64,000 nucleotides of DNA, taken from the NCBI GenBank assembly GCA_017590115.1, contig JAGGNK010011003.1, positions 900,955 to 964,954 of the forward strand. The letters run 5' to 3'. The DNA comes from Montifringilla adamsi (Eukaryota > Chordata > Aves > Passeriformes > Passeridae). Numbering within the stretch: the stretch's first letter is position 1; every line of letters starts with the position of its first letter. Under the pieces are notes generated by a model. That model made no database searches and was not told the origin of the DNA. It saw only the letters and a list, made by a program, of their open reading frames with translations. Shown piece after piece: positions 1 to 8,234 of this stretch. Made by a program: the position numbers and the translations under genes.

Positions 1-7
1 ATGGTAC

Positions 8-210
8 CTGCGCAGCCCCTCGACCTGGGCCCGCAGCTGAAGCCCCTCCCGCTGGGCCTCCTCCTGCGCCCGCCTGCAGCTCCCGGCCTCGGCTCCCAGC
101 TGCTCCAGCCGCTGCTCCAGCATTCCCAGCTCCCGCCGCAGGCTCCCGGCCGCCTCCCGGCCCGCCTCCACCTGGCTCCGGGCCTCCTGGGGGCCAGCCT
201 TCATCAGATC
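8..210 (-). CDS. CROCC: CROCC exon at left edge, odd acceptor
   Basis: The exon reads DLMKAGPQEARSQVEAGREA and ends ..RAQVEGLR with a GTACC donor at positions 6-7. It aligns by eye to the rootletin segment after HSALHKRQLQVQ. The acceptor TAG at 211-213 is preceded on the coding strand by purine-rich (GGGAT)n sequence instead of a polypyrimidine tract, so the exact start is less secure than for the other exons. Confidence 0.75.
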
Positions 211-3200
211 CTACCCTCGTCCCCATCCTTCCCATCCCCCATCCCATCCCATCCCATCCCATCCCATTATGCCATTATCCCATCCCATCCCCATCCTCCT
301 CCTCCTCCCAGCTCACCTGCAGCTGGAGCTGGCGCCGGCTCAGGGCTGCGTGGACGGCAGTGGCAGCAGCGCTGGCAGAGAGGCTGCGGAGAGGGGACAC
401 GGCAGGACACGGAGGGGACACGGTGGGACACGGTGGGGACACTGCAGCTGCGGGGGGCTCGGGGTCATCAGCCAGAACCGCCTATTCCCAGGAAAATCCA
501 GGGGAAAGTGAGGCAGGGAAGGAAATTAAGTCAGTGAAGGGGGGAACAAACCAAGGTGAGAAAGGGGAGATGGAGTCCAGGGAAGGGGAAAATGAGGTGG
601 GAAATGGGAAATCAAGTCAAGGGGGAAACTGAGGCAGGGAGGGGAAAACTGAATCAGAGAGAGGGGAAACTGAATAAGAAATGCAAAAATGAATCAAGGA
701 AGGGGACACTGAGACAAGGAGGGAACACTGAGGCAGGGAGAGACCCCTCCTGGCTGTGGGTGGCCCCGGGGTGTCCCAGCACCTGGGTGACCTCGTGCAG
801 CGTCCGGCGCAGCAGCTCCAGCTCGGAGCGCAGAGCCTGCACCTGCTCCGGCGTCGGCTCCCGGGCACGTGCGGCCTCCTGCAAGCCCCGGGATGGGATC
901 AGGCCGGGAATGACAGACCCGCATCCCCAAACTCCTACACCCTGCACCCACCAGCTCCCGCAGCTGCAGGGTCAGCGCTTCCACCGCCCGCTCCTTCTCC
1001 TCATCCTCGCTCCGGCGCCGCTCCAGAGCCGCTGTCAGCTCCTCCAGCCTGGCCAGGACACAGCCGGCATCCAACACCCAATATCCAACATCCAACATCC
1101 AGCATCCAACATCCAACATCCAGCACCCAACACCCAGCATGCAGCATCCAACACCCAGCATCCAACATCCAAAATCCAACACCCAGCATGCACCACCCAG
1201 CATCCAACATCCAACACCCAGCATCCAAAATCCAACATCCAACATCCCCGCCCTCACATCCCTTCCCATCCACGCCACAGCCCCAAAACCTTCCCCATGA
1301 AACATCCCCCATGGCCCCATTGGGGTGCATCCTCCCCATCCTGGTGCTCCTGCATCCCATCCCTCTGACCCATATTCCCTTCCCGTCCTGTGCCACATCC
1401 CCAAAATCTTCCCTGTGGAACATCCTCCTGGTCCTCCTGCAGCCCTCCAGGTGCTCCTGCATCCCATCCCTCTGACTCACTCCTTCCCCATCCTGTGCCA
1501 CATCCCCTGCACTTCCATTCCTCCCCTCGCCCACCGGGTGTCCCCCAGCCCCCGGTACCTTGCTGCCAGGGTGGCTTTCTCCAGCTCCGCGTCCCGTGCC
1601 CGCGCTGCCAGCTGCTCCTGCAGCTGCTCCAGGCGCAGCTCCTGCCGCTCGCGGGCCGCTCCCGCCTGGCTCTCGGCCAGCCGCAGGTTGGCGGCCAGGT
1701 GCAGGCAGGCGGCGTGGGCGGCGCGGCCCGTCCGCGACACCTCGTGGCCCAGCTCCGACAGGTCCCTGTGCGGGAGGGAGGGGCAGGGTGGGATCCCCAG
1801 GGATGCCCGGAGGGAGGGATCCCGCCCCGGGTCCCGCTGACCTCTCGGTGGTGGCCTTCATCTCCCCGAAGTGGCGCCTGAAGGTCACCAGCTGCCGCCA
1901 GAGGGTCAGGAGCCGGCTGTGCTCGTTGCTGAAGTAGGTGTTGAAGGACTGGGGTGGGATGGAGAGGGATCAGGGATCCAGCACGGTCCCCAAATTCCCA
2001 AATATCCCTCCTGGCCACACCCATCACCCCCACGGTCTTCCACAGCCCCACCTTAATTCTTGTGGGCACGGAGAGGGGTGGGGGGGGATGACACGTACCT
2101 GCCTCACATCCCCTTCCCATCACATCCCCAAACCCCCAAATTCTTCTCCATGCAACATCCCACATGGTCCCACATCCCTCCCATGGGTCCTGTGTAATTG
2201 TCCCTCACACATCCCTGCATCCCCCTGCCTCATCTCCCTTTCCCATCCATGTCACACCCCCAAATCCTTCCCCACGGAACATCCCTCTGGCCCTGCATCC
2301 CTCCTCAGTGACCCCACATTCCATAGCCCTCTGTCTTGCATGCTCTTTCCATCACGTCCCCCCCATATTCCCCAAATTCTGCTCTTTGCAGCATTCCCCA
2401 CCACCCCACACCCCTCTCCATGATCCCACATCCCCTCATCCCCCTGCCTCACACCCCTCTCCCCGCTGCTGCTCCCTGGTGTCCCCTGTCCCCGCCCGGC
2501 TGTCCCCCACCTCCTCCTCCCGCCTCCACTCCGCCTCCCGCTGCTCCAGCTCGTCCCGGGCCCGCGCCCAGTCCGCCGTGAGCTTCCGGATGTCCTCGCT
2601 CAGCGCCGCGTTGGCCACGTTGGCCTGTTCCAGCTGCTCCCGCAGCATCGAGTTCACCTGCACCAGGCTGCTGCTCCTGGGATCGGGGATCAACGAGGTC
2701 AGAATCCCATGGGAATCCTCACATTCCCCTCGGGATCCCACCCACCTCTGCCACTCCTGGGATTGAGGATCACCGAGCTCAGCATCCCCTGGGAATCCTC
2801 ACACCCCCCCTGGGTCCTGCCCACCTCTGCTGCTTCTGAGACTGGAGATCACGGGGGTCAGCATCCCCTGGGATTCCCACCCACCTCTGCTGCTCCTGGG
2901 ATTGGGGATCACTGAGTTCAGCATCTCCCGGGAATCCCCACATCCCCTGGGTCCTGCCCACCTCTGCTGCTCCTCCTCCAGCCGGATCAGGGCATTCTCC
3001 AGCTCGTTGCTGCTCTCCTCATCGGGCTGGGAGCCGCTGGCATCCAGCTGGATCTGTGGGAATATCCCCTGGTGGCCATCACCCCAATGTGGGATTTGGG
3101 GCAGGGGACCCCCAAAGCCTTCCTCACTGTCAGCCTCTCCTGCTCCAGCTCCGTCGCCTTCTCCAGCAGCTGCTGCTCCACTTCCCCACATTTCTTCTTG

Positions 3201-4570
3201 TACTGCAATACCTGGGAGAGAGACGGGGTGACACCAACGGTGGGGTGTCCCCAGATTACCCCAGTGCCCCCCCAGGAAGGATTTACCTTGGCTTGGAGCT
3301 TCTGCACCAGCTGGGCCTGGCGCTGCTGGCCCTCCTGGTAGGCCTGGAGCTTCCTCTTGTAGGCAGCCTGCTCCTCCTCCAGCAGCCTCCGGAGCTCGAT
3401 GTTGTGCTGGGCCAGGCTCCGGCTCTCGGCTGCTTCCTCCGGCTCCAGCCGCAGGCTCTGCTCCAGCTGGGATCAGGGGAGCCCAGACTGGCACCCTCAC
3501 ACCCCTGGGCATCCCTCAGCACAGGCTGGCACCCCCACACCCCTGGGCATCCCCCAGCCTCTCTTCCAGGGTTTCCATGGCAAATCTTAGCCAGCCAAAG
3601 GCCCCGATTCCCACATTCTCCCATTTCTCCGTGCACAGGGAGGGGATGAATGGGGAACTTCTGGGGTGGTTTTAAGGATAACTCAACCTCCAGTCTGTGG
3701 GTTCAGCAAAGCCCCTTCCCAGTTTGCATGGAGTGGCTGATGGATAAAGGATCCTTGGGTACAGGATTGGAAACTTGCCTGGGGATATTTTCCTGATATT
3801 TGCTTTTATTTTTAATAATGAGGCACAAACCAAGGGATTCCTCCAGTATCCCACCAGTTTGGGGCACACTCAGCACTGGGAGGGTCAAAGCCCTTTGGAA
3901 TTCCTGGTTGCCAGGGCAAAGTGCCGGAAAACTGAAGGATTCCCACAGGGAGGGGGGGTTCCTTCCCAAAATCCAGCAGGACAAATAAAACAGGGATGGA
4001 CAAGCCTTGGCAAGCCAGGACTGGTCTGGGCAATTCCCACCACGGGGACACCACAGCTCCCCCGCCCCACACAGGGAACGCCAGGGCTGGAGCTGGCACC
4101 ACCTGGAGTTTGGGACTGAAAAGGGGATTTGGGAGGGCTGGCTGAGAATGTTGGACTTGATGAACAGCTCTGGATTTTGGGGTTAAAAAGGGGGATTTGG
4201 GGGGGGCTCACCTGCTTGCTGAGGGCACTGTACTTGATGGCCAGCTGTGGATTTTGGGGCTGAAAAGGGGGATTTGGGAGGGCTGGCTGAGGGCGTTGTA
4301 CTTGATAAACAGCTGTGGATTTTGGGGCTGAAAAGGGGGATTTGGGGGGGCTCACCTGCTCACTGAGGGCATTGTACTTGATGGCCAGCTGTGGATTTTG
4401 GGGTTAAAAAGGGGAATTTGGGGGGCTCACCCGCTCACTGAGGGCGTTGTACTTGATGGCCAGCTCATCGCGCTCGGCCCGGCTCTGCGCCAGAAGGTCC
4501 TCGACGCGGGACAGCTCCTGCTGCAGGATCCTGTTCTCCTCCTGCAGGGACAGCAGCGAGGCCATGGCCC
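8..4570 (-). CDS. CROCC: CROCC (rootletin), 5' part, 11 coding exons, partial
   Basis: Rootletin is the coiled-coil protein that builds the ciliary rootlet and helps link centrioles. Exons in transcript order: 4431-4570, 3287-3466, 3128-3211, 2962-3053, 2511-2676, 1842-1948, 1559-1765, 952-1048, 783-878, 317-481 and 8-210. Every junction is GT/AG and every phase matches its neighbour, giving about 512 codons. Recognisable stretches include MASLLSLQEENRILQQELSR, EGQQRQAQLVQKLQAK, NALIRLEEEQQR, ALSEDIRKLTADW and YFSNEHSRLLTLWRQL, all close to mammalian rootletin from about residue 70 onward. The peptide is heptad-rich, high in E/Q/L/R, with no membrane segment. Four introns are only 73-76 bp. 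The rest of the gene lies left of the window. Upstream exons for the roughly 70 N-terminal residues known from mammals were not found. NECAP2 lies upstream on the same strand with its own promoter. Confidence 0.93.
236..270. repeat. (CCCAT)n pentanucleotide microsatellite
   Basis: About six copies of a CCCAT unit, slightly broken, lie in the CROCC intron between exons 317-481 and 8-210. The same pentamer expands in NECAP2 near 10.02-10.1 kb. Confidence 0.8.
1071..1246. repeat. Heptanucleotide minisatellite (CCARCAY)n in CROCC intron
   Basis: About 25 head-to-tail 7-bp units (CCAACAT, CCAGCAT, CCAACAC, CCAAAAT variants) fill the start of the 510-bp intron next to the exon at 952-1048. Translation in any frame gives low-complexity ORFs with no coding meaning. 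Confidence 0.92.
1255..1500. repeat. Degenerate repeat, CROCC intron
   Basis: Two diverged copies of a roughly 110-bp C/T-rich unit share 'ctcctgcatcccatccctct' and 'cctgtgccacatcccc'. Related C-rich sequence recurs at about 2100-2460 in another CROCC intron. Confidence 0.6.
2677..2961 (-). repeat. CROCC: CROCC intron made of four mini-intron tandem units
   Basis: Read on the coding strand, this 285-bp intron is four copies of a GTGGG..CCCAG (or CTCAG) unit: 2896-2961 (66 bp), 2836-2884 (49 bp), 2757-2824 (68 bp) and 2677-2745 (69 bp). They are separated by 11-nt blocks at 2885-2895, 2825-2835 and 2746-2756 (GAGCAGCAGAG and variants). Each block fuses the end of the upstream exon to the start of the downstream exon. 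Every internal boundary keeps an AG before the block and a GT after it. Confidence 0.85.
3493..3556. repeat. Two-copy direct repeat in CROCC intron
   Basis: The sequence 'ggcacc..cacacccctgggc' occurs twice about 37 bp apart, just intron-side of the acceptor of exon 3287-3466. Confidence 0.7.
3735..3860. repeat. Diverged duplicate of 4737-4850 (copy 1)
   Basis: About 100 bp shares the order 'ggataaaggatcct', 'cctgatatttgctt', 'ttaata' and 'aacaaa' or 'caaacc' with 4737-4850. Both lie in CROCC introns. It could be a local duplication or a dispersed repeat I do not recognise. Confidence 0.7.
4125..4430 (-). repeat. CROCC: 72-bp array copying the end of a CROCC exon with its donor
   Basis: Four units of about 72 bp follow exon 4431-4570 on the coding strand. 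Each holds a CCACAG (or CCAGAG) acceptor-like site, a 33-nt copy of the exon end, and intronic C-rich sequence. Copies at 4356-4388 (LAIKYNALSEQ) and 4212-4244 (LAIKYSALSKQ) keep an open phase-0 frame and a GTGAGC donor. Copies near 4280-4312 and 4135-4168 have lost the donor. Confidence 0.88.
4431..4570 (-). CDS. CROCC: CROCC first recognised coding exon with possible start codon
   Basis: This 140-nt exon encodes AMASLLSLQEEN through KYNALSER. It begins two bases into a codon, so a coding exon upstream is expected if the gene follows the mammalian layout. The ATG at 4564-4566 sits in a strong GCCATGG context and could itself be the start if the upstream exon is non-coding. The exon ends in phase 0 at a GTGAGC donor. 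Its last 33 nt are copied four more times in the adjoining intron. Confidence 0.88.
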
Positions 4571-4736
4571 CTGCAGGATGGGATGGAGAGAGGCAGGATG
4601 GGATCCGGGATCTGGGATGGGATCTGTGATCCAGGGTGGGATCTGGGACGGGATCCAACCCAGGACACAGCCAGGGCATCCTTCGCCACCACGAGCTGCT
4701 CTGCTCCCCTTGGGAAGGGGCTGAGCCCTCCCTGGG

Positions 4737-4850
4737 TGCAGCATCCGGATAAAGGATCCTCAGGGATAGGAACGACAACCTGCCTTGGGATTTTCCCCTG
4801 ATATTTGCTTTGATTTTAATAACCAGGAACAAATGGGGATTTCTATCAAA
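4737..4850. repeat. Diverged duplicate of 3735-3860 (copy 2)
   Basis: Second copy of the roughly 100-bp unit, upstream of exon 4431-4570, in the same orientation as copy 1. Confidence 0.7.
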
Positions 4851-4984
4851 ATCCCACCACCCCTCAACGTGTCTCCTCCAGCCCATGGGGAGCATTCTGC
4901 CCCCTGGCCTGGCTGGAAATGCCACCTCCCACACTCAGACATTCCAAGGAATGCTCTTTGTGAGGGAAGAGCTGCTGGAAATGC

Positions 4985-6060
4985 ATAGTTCTGGTCAAAA
5001 ACCCACAGGAAATTTGCAGCTGTGACTGCAAGGACGTTCAGATCCATGTTCACAATCACAAAATCTGCCAGGGATTTGCAGCTGCAACCACAAAATGGCC
5101 AAAATCTGGAGTTTGGGATCACAAAGTGCTGCAGATCAACAGTTGTGATCCAAACCCACTTCATTTTGCAGCTGCAACATAAAACCTCTGTGTGTTTGGG
5201 ATCATAAAACCATGGCAGGTTTACAGCTGCAAGAGCAAAACTGCTGCAGATTTGCAGCTATGATCCCCAAACTGCTGCAAATCTGTGTTTGTGATCACAA
5301 AACCCCTGCAGATTTACAGCTGCAGTCATAAAACTGTCACAAATTTGCATTTGGATCCCAAAACTGCTGTAAATTCATGACTGTGATCCCAAAACTGCTG
5401 CAGGTTTCCAGTTACAATCCCAAAACACACGGCAGATTTACAGTCACAACCACAAAATCACTAAAAATTCATGTTTGTGATCCCAAACCCGCTGCAGATT
5501 TCCAGTCACAATCCCCAAACTGTTGCAAATTCATAGTTGATCCCAAACTCACTGTAAACTCATGTCTATGATCCCAAAACTGCTACAAATTCATGTTTGT
5601 GTTTTCCAAAACTGCAGCAAATTCATGTTTATGATCCCAAAACCGTTGTAAATTAACGTTTTATTCCAGAACTGTTGCAGATTTCCAGTTACAATCACAA
5701 AAAATGCTGCAGATTTGTAACTGCAATCACAAAACTGACACAAAATTTGGATTTCTAATGCCAAAACCTCTGCAAATTCATGTTTGTGATCCCAAAACCA
5801 CTGCAGATTGACAGTTGCAATCATAAAACTGGCACAAACTTGCATTTGTGATCCCAAAACTGTTGTGAATTCCTATTTGTGATCCCAAAACTGCTGCAGA
5901 TTTCCAGTTACAACAAAACTGTTGCAGATTTACAGTTGCAACCACAAAACCATTAAAAATTCGTGCTTGTGATCCCAAACTCTGCTGCAGATTCACAGCT
6001 GTGATCCCCAAACCGCCGAAAATTCGCATTTGCGATCCCCAAACCACCGTAAATTCTCAT
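4985..6060. repeat. 1-kb degenerate minisatellite upstream of CROCC coding exons
   Basis: About 24 imperfect units of roughly 40-45 bp read 'gatcccaaaactgctgcagatttacagttgcaatcacaaaa' with many substitutions. The array fills the interval between the CpG island and the first recognised coding exon. Open frames across it are repeat translations. Confidence 0.88.
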
Positions 6061-7140
6061 TTAAGATCCCAAACCGCGGCACTTTTCCATTCGCGGCCAC
6101 AGACCCGCCCCTGATTCTCCGCTGGGATCACGGAGCCGCCCCGATCCACGATTTCCCCACCACAACCCCCCTTTGCCCTCCCAAACCCGCTGCCCGAGTG
6201 CCATTCCCGATCCCACTCCCGACCCCGGTCCCATTCCCATTCCCGGTCCCCATCCCACGCTCCCCCCGCCGGGGGGGACGCGGTGTCCCCACCTCAGCCC
6301 CGGGAGCATCTCCCGAGCCCCGGGCACCCCCTTGCCGCGGCCTCCTCGTCCCCCGGTCCCTTTTCCCGGGATTTGGGGCGGTTCGGGCTCGGTGCCCGCC
6401 CGCGGGAAGCGGATGCAGGGTCGGGATTAGCCCGAAATCCGCGTCCCCTCCCCGCGTGACGGCGGGAGCGGGGACCCTCCTCTTCCTGGAGGTCCCGACA
6501 GCGGCACGGCCCCATCCTCCCCCAGCAACCCCTCGGCATTCCCGGGCTCTGCCGACAAACCCACCCCGAGGCTCCGGGCGGGAGCAGAAGGAGGAAAAGG
6601 AAGGGAAGCAGAAGCAAATGCCAGCCCCGGGGCCGGCCGTGCCCGCAGGCGTGGGGCGGTCCTTACCCGGGACGGAGCCGCTCTCCCGCGGGCACGGCGC
6701 TCCCGCAGGGCCCTGGCCTTGAGCCCCGCGCTCCTTAAGCTCATTAACCCCGAGTTGGCTCCGGCAGGAAAAGCTCCGGGGTGGAGCGAGCCGGGGTTGC
6801 CGAGGGGTGAAGCGGCTTTAACACCCCCGGGATGCGGGTATGGCCCCGGGACCCCGGATCATCCCCCCTGCCGGAGCTTTAATTATCCCCCGCGTAATCA
6901 AAGACTTTCTGCTCCCACCCTGGGTAAAGTGGGCATAAAGCCCCAAGCCGGGCCCCAAATCCCCCAGGAAGGGGGCTGGAGGCGTCCCCGCCCCTGAAAC
7001 AAGGGATGGATCCGGTCCCCAGCCACGCTCCGGGCAGGAGGGGCTCGCCCGGCCGCCCTCCCCTCGTCGCCCCCGGCAGGGAAAGTGCCCTTTCTCCCCC
7101 GGAGAGCCGGAGATTACCAGGGCCGGGGAGCAGGCAGATG
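6060..7140 (-). promoter_or_regulatory. CROCC: CpG island, probable CROCC promoter
   Basis: A dense CpG-rich, C/G-rich block lies between the NECAP2 3' end (about 7.42 kb) and CROCC coding exons. On the minus strand a consensus donor CCGG|GTAAGG occurs at 6666-6667, as expected of a 5' UTR exon spanning roughly 6667-6745. Its assignment to CROCC rests on orientation and position only. Confidence 0.6.
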
Positions 7141-7435
7141 GGATTGAGGATTTACGGAGTCTTGGATGCCTCCAGCCAGCCGGGAGCTAACTCCAATTCC
7201 ACCCCCCAGCACTTGTGTCCCAAAACCCCTCCTTTTCCCCTCATTTCCTCTCTCACCTTCCCCTCCCGGTGTCCTTCCCAACAGAAACAACTGCTAAGCA
7301 ACAGGTTCTGTTGTGCTCCGTGTCCAATCCCATTCCCTCGGCACCGGCAATGAATGGGAATCACAAAAGCTCATCCTGGCTGCTCTGAGCCCGCCCAGGG
7401 GAGGAAAAAAAAATCCACTCTGGCACCAAAACCGT
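7141..7435. other. Intergenic spacer CROCC-NECAP2
   Basis: Non-repetitive sequence between the CpG island and the NECAP2 polyadenylation signal. I see no gene or clear element in it. Confidence 0.6.
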
Positions 7436-7441
7436 TTTATT
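7436..7441 (-). terminator. NECAP2: NECAP2 polyadenylation signal AATAAA
   Basis: TTTATT on the plus strand reads AATAAA on the coding strand, about 0.8 kb after the stop codon. A T-rich stretch (complement of the A-run near 7405-7412) lies just downstream, as expected after the cleavage site. Another TTTATT lies near 7617-7622. Confidence 0.65.
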
Positions 7442-8234
7442 GTTCACTCAGAAGCGTTACATTCTCACCTGGGTTTGCTGCCAGGCCCAGGGGAAAGCTC
7501 TGAAAGCAAAATGCCCATCATCCAGTTGGAAATGGAAAGGAAAATCCAAAGGGTTGGATAAAAATAAGTGGGATTTCGTACTTGGAAAAGCCTTATTATA
7601 AATAGGTAAGAAAATATTTATTTGTTTCAAGAGAAATCTCAACCCCAGCTCTGTCCAAGAGCCTGACTCCATTCTGTCCTTAATAAAATGTCCATGGAAA
7701 TGAGTAAAAAATCGTGTCTTCAAAATAGAGGAGTAAAACAAACTTCCCAGAGTAAGAAATAAGGAATTTCAGCATGGAAATGCCGGGATCAGACTCCCCA
7801 CATCCCAGTTAAGTGCTCAGAAAAAAAATCCAGGTGGTGCTTGGCATCTTGGTAGGGAAAGGCTTGTGTGGATGTGGGAGGTGGGATGGCTCCAGGAGGA
7901 TGCTCCTCGCCCAGGGAAGGATTGATCCAGCCCAAAAGCACGAGCAGAAGGCAGAGGAATCTCTGAGGAGACTCCGAGCTCTCCCTCCTTATCAAGGAGA
8001 GGGAGGAACCTGATGGCTTTTCCCAAAGGAGAAGCCTCTGAGGTCTCCCAGGATCCAGGCCCTGGATGTGGAGTGTTTTAAGGCACGTGGCTGTTTCTTT
8101 CCAGCACTTATTCCAGCATTCTGATGCCGGGTGGGTTTAAGGGCAGGAGTGAGGTGTCTTGAGGCTGCTTCTTTGGTCCCACAGAATCCTGAGGATCCCA
8201 GCACCCATGGGGGGAAAGGTGGATCAAGGTGGGA
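7442..8234 (-). other. NECAP2: NECAP2 3' UTR
   Basis: Sequence from the stop codon to the putative AATAAA, with no CR1 or minisatellite in it. The extent is inferred from the poly(A) signal, not from transcript data. Confidence 0.6.

Noticed and set aside
1..537. 178-aa plus-strand open frame at the left edge
   Set aside because: It is antisense to two CROCC coding exons and an intron; the minus strand gives conserved rootletin peptides with matching phases.
6427..6744. Open frame starting MSLRSAGLKA as the CROCC N terminus
   Set aside because: It ends at the GTAAGG donor in phase 0, which does not fit the phase of exon 4431-4570, and it does not resemble the mammalian N terminus.
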